Source: Cyclobacteriaceae bacterium
GTDB lineage: Bacteria; Bacteroidota; Bacteroidia; Cytophagales; Cyclobacteriaceae
Length of the DNA: 64,000 bases
Direction: 5' to 3'
NCBI GenBank assembly: GCA_025055435.1
Contig: JANWWN010000008.1
Span: forward strand, 1-64,000
How positions within the stretch are numbered: position 1 is the stretch's first letter; each line of letters opens with the position of its first letter. The translations under genes were made by a program, and so were the position numbers. Shown here in pieces: positions 53,914 through 63,153 of the stretch. The notes under the pieces are model-generated. The model made no database searches, was not told where the DNA came from, and worked only from the letters and a program-made list of their open reading frames with translations.

Positions 53914-54123
53914 AATTCAAGGTTTAAGATTTAAGCTAAAGGATACCAAATTTTTAATTGGTAGTATGTATGCTTTTGTTTGCTCTGTGAATGCATTTTG
54001 TGACAGACCAATTCAACGAGTTTTTCTGGAGCACAGGAAGAAGTAGGAACTTTACGATTCTTTAATAACTAAAGATAGCCATCATTAAACAGGCCCCACA
54101 AGCGTTTATCAACTCCGTCTTTT

Positions 54124-54447
54124 TTACTCTTTAATTTCAGTTGGCCCTGATTTCAATTCGTTTAATAACAAGTCCTTAATCCTGGGGACTAATTTTTTCA
54201 AAGTCAGATAACTGTTGTCAGAAGCATTTAGAATAATCACTGCAATTTTACACTTATCAAAATTTTGCTGATATTGTAGATTCTTATCAAAAGTCAATAA
54301 AGCGTCAAACTCATTTTGAATTAACAGCTCAATTAATTTTCCATTTGTAAGTCCTCTCCAACCTTTATCTGCTGCCGTATAAATTTCATGTTCTTTAAAG
54401 TCGTTTTTAAGTCTTTTTGGTAAGTTTTCATCAAGCAGCAGTTTCAT
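54124..54447 (-). CDS. DUF5615 PIN-like toxin
   Basis: 107 residues from the ATG at 54447. KLLLDENLPKRLKNDF is the DUF5615 N-terminus (Asp-Glu of the PIN-like site), with DALLTFDKNLQ and IAVIILNASDN after it. These proteins are predicted RNase toxins of a type II toxin-antitoxin pair. Overlaps the DUF433 antitoxin end by 17 bases. Base composition is much more A/T-rich than the met operon beside it. Confidence 0.85.
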   Translation of the reverse strand: MKLLLDENLPKRLKNDFKEHEIYTAADKGWRGLTNGKLIELLIQNEFDALLTFDKNLQYQQNFDKCKIAVIILNASDNSYLTLKKLVPRIKDLLLNELKSGPTEIKE

Positions 54448-54673
54448 AAATCTGCTCAATATTCTTAGATGTCAGTATTTTACTCGCTATCTCAATTACT
54501 GCTATAGCCTGATCTCTCGATACAGTTGGAAAATCACTTAAAAACTCGTCTAAGGAAATCCCTTTTTCTAAATGGTCAAACATGGACTGAATAGGCACTC
54601 TTGTACCTTTAAATACAGGTTTCCCTGAAAGGATTTCTTTATCAATATTGATATAGTCCTTCACTTTATACAT
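54431..54673 (-). CDS. DUF433 antitoxin
   Basis: 80 residues. KPVFKGTRVPIQSMFDHLEKG is the DUF433 core (GTRVPIQSMFDHLEKG), with DEFLSDFPTVSRDQAI behind it; the fold is a winged helix. Found with DUF5615 toxins as the neutralising partner. It precedes and overlaps the toxin, as expected for co-expression. The ATG at 54673 is 4 bases from a promoter box. Confidence 0.85.
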   Translation of the reverse strand: MYKVKDYINIDKEILSGKPVFKGTRVPIQSMFDHLEKGISLDEFLSDFPTVSRDQAIAVIEIASKILTSKNIEQIYETAA

Positions 54674-54677
54674 AATT

Positions 54678-54685
54678 CAAATTTA
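54678..54685 (-). promoter_or_regulatory. -7 box TAAATTTG for the DUF433/DUF5615 pair
   Basis: TAAATTTG on the minus strand fits TAnnTTTG and ends 4 bases before the DUF433 ATG. A TTG lies 17 bases upstream of the box, as a possible -33 element. Confidence 0.45.
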
Positions 54686-54745
54686 AATTTTTTTTTAATT
54701 TTCAATGTCAAATTAGCTGGTTAAGGATGGATTATATTCTTAGTG

Positions 54746-55984
54746 TTAAGCCACCGCAGCTTCATGTAAAGCACCCGAACCTGTAGCCGGTAACAGGTTA
54801 ATCTCACAATCATCCGGGAATAGCACCACACGCACATGTTTGTCGGCCAGCAGAGCAGCAAGGTGTCCGAGTACTATTTCTCCGATTATAACCTGACCTT
54901 CCGCATGGGCATAGCCACCCATTACCCTTCGGAATACCTGCCAGGCTGCTGCCCGATTACCATCAAACCAAATCCATGCAGTAACAACCACATCATTTGA
55001 AAAGTGTAAACCAGTTGAAGTCGCCAGTTTGCGGTAATTATACCGGTAATCATTTTGCAGCGACACGATATCCGAAAAAACGGCCAGAGCGGTGGGCAAA
55101 CTTCCTGCGCCTTTTCCTGTGAGCAACTGACGACCCGCGAAGTTTCCGGTAAGCTGTACCGCATTGAACTCGTGGCGGATTCCGGCCAGCTGATGTGCAG
55201 ACGAAACAAATTGCGGCAGCACCCACGCACTGACCTGATTTTCCCTCCGCAGTGCGCGGACTACCAGCTTTAAAGCGAATCGGTGCTGACGTGCAAACTC
55301 TGCCTCTTCGCTGCCGATGCGACTGATACCCGATACCGGAATATCCTCCGGCCTAACGAGCAGTCCGTGTGCATGCAACAGGGCAATGCTTAGCTTATAC
55401 TGCGGATCAATACCCTCTACATCCAACAGCGGATTAGCTTCGGCAAAACCGAGTTGTTGGGCTTCGCGCAAGGCCTCAGTATAGGTTAGTTTTTCTTCCA
55501 GAACGCGGGTTAAGATGTAGTTGGTAGAACCATTAAAGATTCCTTCCAGTGAAACAATGTCTTCGTGCGCATAGTATTCCTCCAGGGTACGGATTACCGG
55601 AATACTGCCGCAAACGGCTGCCTCGTACAATACCGAACGGTTATGCTTTTTCTGCAGTCTGATGATTTCCTCCAGGTTCTCGGCCAGCATTTTTTTATTT
55701 GCTGTAACAACATGCTTGCCTTTTTTAAGGGCTTCTTTCAGAATCGCGAAAGCTGCATGGGCATCATCAATCAGTTCAACAATTACATCAATCGAATCAT
55801 CTGATAAAAGATCATCCGGATTGAAGGTAAAGTATTCGGTCGGTAAGGGTCGCGGCTTCATCGGGTTTTTAACACAGATTTTTTTTATGCTGATACCTGC
55901 CGGCTTTCGCTGCTCCAGGATTTTCCAAAGACCCTGGCCCACGCATCCGAAACCAAAAAGGCCGATGTTTATTTGTTTACTCAT
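54746..55984 (-). CDS. hom: homoserine dehydrogenase
   Basis: 412 residues. NAD(P) site IGLFGFGCVGQGLWKIL at the start, VTANKKMLAENLEE (catalytic Lys region), GIFNGSTNYILTR, and GFAEANPLLDVEGIDPQYKLSI. A C-terminal ACT-like region may follow. Makes homoserine for threonine and methionine. It is the last gene of the osmC-metY-metX-hom operon and overlaps metX by 8 bases. Confidence 0.93.
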   Translation of the reverse strand: MSKQINIGLFGFGCVGQGLWKILEQRKPAGISIKKICVKNPMKPRPLPTEYFTFNPDDLLSDDSIDVIVELIDDAHAAFAILKEALKKGKHVVTANKKMLAENLEEIIRLQKKHNRSVLYEAAVCGSIPVIRTLEEYYAHEDIVSLEGIFNGSTNYILTRVLEEKLTYTEALREAQQLGFAEANPLLDVEGIDPQYKLSIALLHAHGLLVRPEDIPVSGISRIGSEEAEFARQHRFALKLVVRALRRENQVSAWVLPQFVSSAHQLAGIRHEFNAVQLTGNFAGRQLLTGKGAGSLPTALAVFSDIVSLQNDYRYNYRKLATSTGLHFSNDVVVTAWIWFDGNRAAAWQVFRRVMGGYAHAEGQVIIGEIVLGHLAALLADKHVRVVLFPDDCEINLLPATGSGALHEAAVA

Positions 55985-57023
55985 ATAAAAAAAGCGTTTG
56001 GGTGTGATGGGAATAAAAATGCTGAAGTGCCTGTTTCAACTGACCAAACTCGGCCAGGAAGCCGTCATGACCGTACAGGGATGACAACACCGCCAGCCTT
56101 GCTCCGGGTATAGCGGATGCCAGATACTCCTGCTCCTGCAACGGATACAGGATGTCGGAGTCAATTCCGATAACCAGGGTTTTGCCCTGAATACGACCCA
56201 GCGCTTCTTCAGCCGAATCAGACTTTGTTCCTACCTGATGACTATCCATCATTCGGCTGAGCACATAGTAGGTAAAGGCATTAAACCGTTTGGCCAGTTT
56301 TTCGCCGTGGTAACGTTGGTACGTTACAGCTTTAAACTGATTGCTATCATGCCATATACCCTGTTGGGTTTGTCCATAGCAGGTATAGTTCCGGTAGGAT
56401 AACATGGCAATTGCACGGGCAGCCTTAAGCCCTTCGCATCCGGCATCATCGCGATTTTCCTTCCAGGTTGAGTCAGCTTCAATGGCCATGCGCTGTGCTT
56501 CATTAAAGGCAATACCCCAGGGCGAATGAAAAGCATTGCAGGCTATGGGTACAATGTGCCCGAAAACATGCGGCTGCAAAATAGCCCATTGCAGAACCTG
56601 CTGCCCGCCCAGAGAGCCGCCAATCAGCGTGTGAATTTTTTCCAGCCCCAGATGCTTTCGTAACAAATCGAAAGCGCGGGCCACATCGCGGGTTGTGAGT
56701 TGCGGAAAATCATGATAGTAAGGCTTTTTTGTTTCGGGATTAACCGACAACGGACCCGTTGAACCATAACAGCCTCCAAGCGTGTTAACGCAGATAATGA
56801 AATATTTTTCCGGCGCAAATATTCCCTCTTCCGAAAACAAAGGCGCCCACCACTGGGTAACATCCGAAGATCCGGTAAGGGCATGGCATACCCACACGGT
56901 ATTTGTACGGTCGGCATTTAACCGACCCAGTGTGGTATAGCGAAGCCGGAAGCCGGGAAGGACTTTTCCCGACTCCAGCTCAAACTGTTTCGGATACTCG
57001 AAATCGTGATGGGTGGCTATCAT
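55977..57023 (-). CDS. metX: homoserine O-acetyltransferase
   Basis: 348 residues, alpha/beta-hydrolase fold. Nucleophile elbow IGGSLGGQQVLQWAI, an oxyanion-like HALTGSSDV region, and catalytic Asp in VIGIDSDILYP and His in YGHDGFLAEF. Acetylates homoserine for the sulfhydrylase next door. Two bases separate it from metY. Confidence 0.93.
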   Translation of the reverse strand: MIATHHDFEYPKQFELESGKVLPGFRLRYTTLGRLNADRTNTVWVCHALTGSSDVTQWWAPLFSEEGIFAPEKYFIICVNTLGGCYGSTGPLSVNPETKKPYYHDFPQLTTRDVARAFDLLRKHLGLEKIHTLIGGSLGGQQVLQWAILQPHVFGHIVPIACNAFHSPWGIAFNEAQRMAIEADSTWKENRDDAGCEGLKAARAIAMLSYRNYTCYGQTQQGIWHDSNQFKAVTYQRYHGEKLAKRFNAFTYYVLSRMMDSHQVGTKSDSAEEALGRIQGKTLVIGIDSDILYPLQEQEYLASAIPGARLAVLSSLYGHDGFLAEFGQLKQALQHFYSHHTQTLFLYE

Positions 57024-57025
57024 GG

Positions 57026-58802
<1,777 letters not shown>

Positions 58803-58853
58803 ATACAGATAGTTTGGTTTTTTTTGGAGGATTAAAATTGAAATTGAACCGGC

Positions 58854-58921
58854 AGGCACAGATGCACTACGCCTGTTCACCGCAAGGCTTTATCCGTTAC
58901 GGAATATCGGATAGCAGCCTT
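58854..58921 (-). promoter_or_regulatory. alternative hairpins between Cys leader and osmC
   Basis: Right at the leader stop, AAGGCT (58921-58916) pairs with AGCCTT (58889-58884), with ATCCG/CGGAT inside. TCCG-TAA-CGGA (58903-58893) is a competing hairpin using the same CGGA. A second stem, CAGGC/GCCTG, follows and ends at about 58854. No strong U-run follows, so control could be by anti-termination of a weak terminator or by hiding the osmC start; the mechanism is inferred. Confidence 0.5.
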
Positions 58922-59069
58922 AACAGCAGATACAACAACAACACATCATGGCATGCTGACGCATACCTCCTGTGCTGCAAATCGAAATGTGTGCAGAAGG
59001 ATTAAACAGACTGAGCGAAACGGAAACGCTGCGGCCGGAAAGTTGAAGGAGTTGTGCTTTGTTTTTCAT
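58920..59069 (-). CDS. cysteine-run leader peptide ORF
   Basis: 49-residue ORF (ATG at 59069) lying between the riboswitch and osmC. Its final part reads MRQHAMMCCCCICC then stop: codons TGT x4, ATC, TGC, TGT (58943-58923). An internal in-frame ATG at 58964 would give a 14-residue peptide, and AGGAGG (58971-58966) ends one base before it, unusual in this genome. A ribosome stalling on the Cys codons for lack of charged tRNA-Cys would change which downstream hairpin forms. Reading as a regulatory leader peptide is inference. Confidence 0.6.
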   Translation of the reverse strand: MKNKAQLLQLSGRSVSVSLSLFNPSAHISICSTGGMRQHAMMCCCCICC

Positions 59070-59076
59070 TTTTTTA

Positions 59077-59190
59077 TCGGTTTATATTCCCCCCGCTTTG
59101 GCGAGGCGTCAGGATTTAGCACCGTGCACATTTTGTGTCGGTTGCTAGCGCTTCACAGAGCCTGTCTCTCCGCGCTTCTTTATAAATCGA
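59077..59190 (-). promoter_or_regulatory. SAM-I type riboswitch (S box)
   Basis: On the minus strand: P1 strand TCGATTTATA (59190-59181), the AAGAAGCGCGGAGAGA core, GCTAGCAACC, a P3 stem CCGACACAAAATGTGCACGG (CCG, CACA/TGTG and CGG paired), the near-invariant GGTGCTAAATCCTG (59122-59109), a P4 hairpin CCTCGC/GCGGGG, and P1' TATAAACCGA (59086-59077), pairing 9 of 10. These match SAM-I riboswitches that shut off methionine genes when S-adenosylmethionine is high. The operon behind it makes homocysteine, as expected. Confidence 0.88.
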
Positions 59191-59221
59191 TAGCAGCGTG
59201 GTGCTGTGTCGATTGTTAATG

Positions 59222-59253
59222 CAAACGTATAGACTGAAATTTTTGTTACCAAA
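59222..59253 (-). promoter_or_regulatory. promoter of the riboswitch-osmC-metYX-hom operon
   Basis: TTTG (59253-59250), a 20-base spacer and TACGTTTG (59229-59222): a full match to the Bacteroidota -33 TTTG / -7 TAnnTTTG promoter. Transcription would begin about 20-30 bases before the riboswitch. Confidence 0.75.
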
Positions 59254-59296
59254 TAAAAAGACGATTTTTTTTCAATAAAAAACTAACAAGCGTTTG

Positions 59297-59998
59297 ATGG
59301 TAAAGAACCTGATCATTGTCAATTTCCTGATAATCATCGGAATTCAGGCTATCGCACAGGAACGGGCAGACGAGCGGGAACGCATGGTAAAACAACAACT
59401 CATCAGCCGCGGCATCCGCTCAAAAGCCGTGCTGGATGCCATGCGCAAAGTAGAACGACACCGGTTCGTTCCTACCGAAGTAAGTTCCCAAGCCTACAAT
59501 GACTACCCCCTTCCGATTGGCGAAGGACAAACTATTTCACAACCGTATATCGTTGCCTTCATGACGGAAGCACTGGAATTGAAACCAACTGACAAGGTGT
59601 TGGAAGTGGGCACCGGTTCGGGCTATCAGGCGGCTATCCTGGCTGAAATCTGTCGGGAGGTATATACCATTGAAATTGTTGAATCTTTAGGAAAGCAAGC
59701 AGCACAAATCCTTAAACAACTGGGTTACACCAACGTGCACGTGCGCATTGGCGATGGCTATTTCGGATGGCCTGAAGCTGCCCCCTTCGATGCCATTATT
59801 GTAACTTGTTCTCCTTCCGATGTTCCCGAACCGCTGCAGCAACAACTGGCTGAAGGCGGAAGAATGATAATTCCCGTAGGCGAAGGGCAGGTTCAGGAAC
59901 TGGTACTCATCACCAAACAAAACGAAAAACTAAAGCGCCAGCACCGGCTTCCTGTGCTTTTCGTGCCGATGCGGGATAAGAAGGGAAAAAGGTACTAA
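59297..59998 (+). CDS. pcm: protein-L-isoaspartate O-methyltransferase, exported
   Basis: 233 residues from ATG 59297. An N-terminal signal peptide (NLIIVNFLIIIGIQAIAQ) makes it a likely periplasmic form; most PCMs are cytoplasmic. The catalytic domain has RHRFVPTEVSS, the SAM-binding VLEVGTGSGYQAAIL and FDAIIVTCSP. Repairs isoaspartate in aged proteins. Divergent from the met operon; the gap 58803-59296 holds the riboswitch, leader and promoter. Confidence 0.9.
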   Translation: MVKNLIIVNFLIIIGIQAIAQERADERERMVKQQLISRGIRSKAVLDAMRKVERHRFVPTEVSSQAYNDYPLPIGEGQTISQPYIVAFMTEALELKPTDKVLEVGTGSGYQAAILAEICREVYTIEIVESLGKQAAQILKQLGYTNVHVRIGDGYFGWPEAAPFDAIIVTCSPSDVPEPLQQQLAEGGRMIIPVGEGQVQELVLITKQNEKLKRQHRLPVLFVPMRDKKGKRY

Positions 59999-60073
59999 CA
60001 CCAAACTCATCCGGTCAAACGGTGTTTAATGATAAAAAACACCCATTTTCCTGCCGTTTTAACGGCCGGACTC

Positions 60074-60081
60074 TATATTTG
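60074..60081 (+). promoter_or_regulatory. -7 box TATATTTG for nqrF
   Basis: TATATTTG fits TAnnTTTG and lies 22 bases before the ATG at 60104. It supports that start over the earlier in-frame ATG at 60029. Confidence 0.45.
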
Positions 60082-60103
60082 TAACCCTAAAAATGTAAGA
60101 TTC

Positions 60104-61402
60104 ATGGTTATTGCATCGTCCATCATTGCCTTTACCCTAATCATTTTCCTTTTGGTGCTGCTGCTGCTGTTTGCACAGAAAAAACTCGTCCAATCCGGTC
60201 CGGTTAAAATAGTTATCAATGGCGATGAGCAAAAAGCCATCGTTGTACCGGCCGGGTCATCCCTGCTTAGCACACTGGCCAGTCAGAAAATATTTATTCC
60301 TTCAGCCTGCGGCGGAGGGGGCACCTGCGCCATGTGCAAGTGCGTGGTGGAAGAAGGCGGTGGCGATGTATTACCAACCGAGTTGGGGCACCTGAGCCGT
60401 AAAGAAAGAGCCGATCACGTACGGCTGAGCTGCCAGGTTAAGGTTAAACAGGATATGCGTATTCGCATTCCTGAAGAAATTTTTGGTATCAAGAAATGGG
60501 AATGCGAAGTAGTTTCAAATTATAACGTTTCCACTTTTATTAAAGAATTCGTTGTAAAACTGCCTCCGGGCGAGACACTGAAATTTGAAGCTGGCGGCTA
60601 TATCCAGATTGACGTTCCGCCCTGCACGGTAAATTTCAAGGATATTGATATTACGCCTCATCCCGAACTTGGCCACAAACCTGATATATTCAAAAGCGAC
60701 TGGGATAAATTCAAAATGTGGGACCTGAAGATGGTAAATGATGAGCCCATTTTCCGTGCTTATTCCATGGCCAATCATCCCGCCGAAGGCAACATCATCA
60801 TGCTAAACATCCGGATTGCCACACCTCCCTGGGATAGGGCCAACAACAAATGGATGGATGTTAACCCGGGTATTTGCTCTTCCTATATCTTTTCGCGTAA
60901 GCCGGGTGATAAGGTAACCATATCGGGTCCTTATGGTGAATTCCATATCAACCCCACTGATCGTGAAATGATTTACATTGGCGGTGGTGCCGGCATGGCC
61001 CCTCTCCGCGCGCAGATTTTCCACCTGTTCCATACCGAAAAAACCAAGCGCAAAGTCTCGTATTGGTACGGCGGGCGGTCGAAAAAGGAGTTGTTTTATG
61101 TTGACCACTTCCGAAAAATAGAAAAAGAGTTTCCCAACTTCCGTTTCTATATCGGCCTTTCCGAGCCATTGCCGGAAGATAACTGGAAAGTGAAGAAAAG
61201 CCTGGACGATCCGGAAGGCGACGGCTATATCGGCTTTATCCATCAGTGTTTGTATGATAATTATCTGAAACACCATCCGGCACCCGAAGATGTGGAGTAC
61301 TACCTCTGTGGCCCTCCGCTGATGAATGCTGCCGTTTTGAAGATGCTGGATGAAATGGGAATACCGAAAGAAAACATCCGCTTTGACGACTTTGGCGGCT
61401 GA
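60104..61402 (+). CDS. nqrF: Na+-translocating NADH:quinone reductase subunit F
   Basis: 432 residues from ATG 60104. A membrane anchor ([17 protein letters not shown]) and a 2Fe-2S domain with Cys 69, 75 and 78 ([14 protein letters not shown]) and a fourth in RLSCQV. Then an FAD/NAD reductase module with [23 protein letters not shown] and [12 protein letters not shown]. NqrF receives electrons from NADH and passes them to the pump. Subunits A to E are not in the window; the gene is between pcm and a terminator. Confidence 0.93.
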   Translation: MVIASSIIAFTLIIFLLVLLLLFAQKKLVQSGPVKIVINGDEQKAIVVPAGSSLLSTLASQKIFIPSACGGGGTCAMCKCVVEEGGGDVLPTELGHLSRKERADHVRLSCQVKVKQDMRIRIPEEIFGIKKWECEVVSNYNVSTFIKEFVVKLPPGETLKFEAGGYIQIDVPPCTVNFKDIDITPHPELGHKPDIFKSDWDKFKMWDLKMVNDEPIFRAYSMANHPAEGNIIMLNIRIATPPWDRANNKWMDVNPGICSSYIFSRKPGDKVTISGPYGEFHINPTDREMIYIGGGAGMAPLRAQIFHLFHTEKTKRKVSYWYGGRSKKELFYVDHFRKIEKEFPNFRFYIGLSEPLPEDNWKVKKSLDDPEGDGYIGFIHQCLYDNYLKHHPAPEDVEYYLCGPPLMNAAVLKMLDEMGIPKENIRFDDFGG

Positions 61403-61426
61403 TAGCCTTTGCCCACAAATCATCAT

Positions 61427-61452
61427 GCCCGGTTAAAAGCCGGGCTTTTTTA
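61427..61452 (+). terminator. intrinsic terminator after nqrF
   Basis: GCCCGG (61427-61432) pairs with CCGGGC (61440-61445), followed by a run of six or more T. Confidence 0.88.
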
Positions 61453-61549
61453 TTTCTCTTCAGTAAAATTCAGGACACCAGTAGCTGAAAAATATTTCTG
61501 ATTTTTTAATCATTCAATCGTTTGCAAAGGGTTTGTCCCCGATTTGTAG

Positions 61550-61580
61550 TTTGATTCCTCGTTTTCATTTACTAAACTTG
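61550..61580 (+). promoter_or_regulatory. full -33/-7 promoter for the next gene
   Basis: TTTG (61550-61553), a 19-base spacer and TAAACTTG (61573-61580), one mismatch from TAnnTTTG. It sits 19 bases before the GTG start at 61600. Confidence 0.6.
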
Positions 61581-61599
61581 GTTTACCTAAACTTCCAGT

Positions 61600-62142
61600 G
61601 TGAGAAAGGTTTTCGTTATTTTTCTACTGGCACTTTTCCTCTTCTACACCGGAGGGTACTACCTTTTTTATTTTGCCATCAAGCATCATAGGGATGTTAA
61701 ACTGAGTCGGCTGTTCGACTCCGGCTTACCCGAATCTGCATCGACTGTTACCTTAAAAATTCCGTTAACCCTTCCCTATCCCATACATACTTCCGGATTT
61801 GAACGGATAAACGGTGAATTTGAATTTGACGGTGAGTTTTACAAGATGGTAAAACACAAACTGGAAAATGATACCCTTCATATTGTTTGTTACAAAGATG
61901 TACAGGCCAAACGCCTATCCTCAGCCCTGAACGACATCGCCCGGTTCTCCAGCGATCTTCCGGCTTCTTCATCTGCTCCGTTCGCCTTTTTTATCAAGCT
62001 ACTTAAAGATTACGAGCCCTCCTTGCTTCCCGGCCTTACCCATGCCTGCCTGGGCTGGCAACAGAATTTACATTTTGAATTCATTACTAGTAGCCCCATA
62101 CAGCCCGTTGTTTTTGTTCATACTCCTCCTCCCAGGTCTTAA
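61600..62142 (+). CDS. membrane-anchored hypothetical protein
   Basis: 180 residues; the start is a GTG, since the frame has no ATG before the N-terminal hydrophobic anchor (VFVIFLLALFLFYTGGYYLFYF). The exported part has no recognised domain (LPYPIHTSGFERINGEFEFDG). It begins 19 bases after a clear promoter and precedes the outer-membrane and haloperoxidase-like genes, so the three may form one unit. Confidence 0.6.
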   Translation: MRKVFVIFLLALFLFYTGGYYLFYFAIKHHRDVKLSRLFDSGLPESASTVTLKIPLTLPYPIHTSGFERINGEFEFDGEFYKMVKHKLENDTLHIVCYKDVQAKRLSSALNDIARFSSDLPASSSAPFAFFIKLLKDYEPSLLPGLTHACLGWQQNLHFEFITSSPIQPVVFVHTPPPRS

Positions 62143-62175
62143 TCAACCTGCTTAGTCTATTATTCAATACCTGAT

Positions 62176-62197
62176 TGCTTCATCCGATAGTGAAGCA
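62176..62197 (+). other. 7-bp hairpin in the cassette leader
   Basis: TGCTTCA (62176-62182) pairs exactly with TGAAGCA (62191-62197) around TCCGATAG, just before the outer-membrane gene. No T-run follows, so it is more likely an mRNA processing or stability element. Confidence 0.4.
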
Positions 62198-62232
62198 TGT
62201 GTTCTGTCACTACGTTCACTTTACATAAGAGT

Positions 62233-63153
62233 ATGAAAAAATATTTATGCCTGATATGTATTCTACCTGTTTTTGCAGGTAACGCCCAAACTATATCAGA
62301 CGGGCTGATGATGCCTGCGAAAAATTTATGTACCGGTGTGCTGTATACGCATGACCGCTGGACCAATTACTGGGAGGGCACGTTGAAGCGCGATAACGGA
62401 AACATCGGTACACTCACTACCCAAAGCGCTATGTGGGTAGCTGCTTATGGAATTACCAAAAGATTAAATGCCCTGGCTGCTTTACCCTACGTATGGACCC
62501 ATGCCAGTCAGGGTACGCTTGCCGGCCAGCAGGGCATACAAGACCTTACCCTCGCACTGAAGTTCAACTTATTAAACTCCAAAGCCGAACATCATGAATT
62601 CAAAGCATTTGTGGTCGGTGGCTTTTCCACTCCGCTTTCCAACTACACTCCTGATTTTCTGCCGCTCTCCATTGGAACGGGTACCACGAATTTCTCCGGT
62701 CGTATAACATTGAATTACGCCTTCCTGAAAAATTTTTACATCAACTTTTCAGGCGCATATACCTGGCGCAGCAACATTGAAATCGACCGCCAGGCTTACT
62801 ACACCAACGGCCAACTGTATCTGACCCATGAGGTGTGGATGCCCAATGTGTTCGACTATTTTGGGAGTCTGGGATTTCATAAGGGCCCGCTGCAAACCGA
62901 ACTCAACTATTCGCAGCAGGTAACACTGGGAGGCGATGACATCCGCCGGCACGATATGCCTTTTCCTTCTAACCGGATGAATTTTTCAAAAGCCGGTTTA
63001 CTCGTTATGTATTATTTGCCATGGCCCAAATACCTTGCTTTTCGCTGTGCTGCACATTACACCGTAAGTGGTCGAAACGTAGGACAATCAACCGCAATTA
63101 CGACCGGCTTACTGTATACCATCATTTTCAAAGACAAGCAATCACAATTATGA
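62233..63153 (+). CDS. outer-membrane porin-like protein
   Basis: 306 residues from ATG 62233 (the frame also begins at 62197). A signal peptide (KKYLCLICILPVFAGNAQ) is followed by a beta-strand pattern of alternating aromatic residues ending in a terminal strand (TAITTGLLYTIIFKD), as in outer-membrane beta-barrels. A motif GGDDIRRHDMPFPSNR is unusual. Family unknown. Its stop overlaps the start of the next gene (ATGA). Confidence 0.7.
   Translation: MKKYLCLICILPVFAGNAQTISDGLMMPAKNLCTGVLYTHDRWTNYWEGTLKRDNGNIGTLTTQSAMWVAAYGITKRLNALAALPYVWTHASQGTLAGQQGIQDLTLALKFNLLNSKAEHHEFKAFVVGGFSTPLSNYTPDFLPLSIGTGTTNFSGRITLNYAFLKNFYINFSGAYTWRSNIEIDRQAYYTNGQLYLTHEVWMPNVFDYFGSLGFHKGPLQTELNYSQQVTLGGDDIRRHDMPFPSNRMNFSKAGLLVMYYLPWPKYLAFRCAAHYTVSGRNVGQSTAITTGLLYTIIFKDKQSQL

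Noticed and set aside
60803-61426. 207-codon minus-strand frame opposite nqrF
   Set aside because: It lies inside the nqrF reductase domain and has no promoter or family motif.
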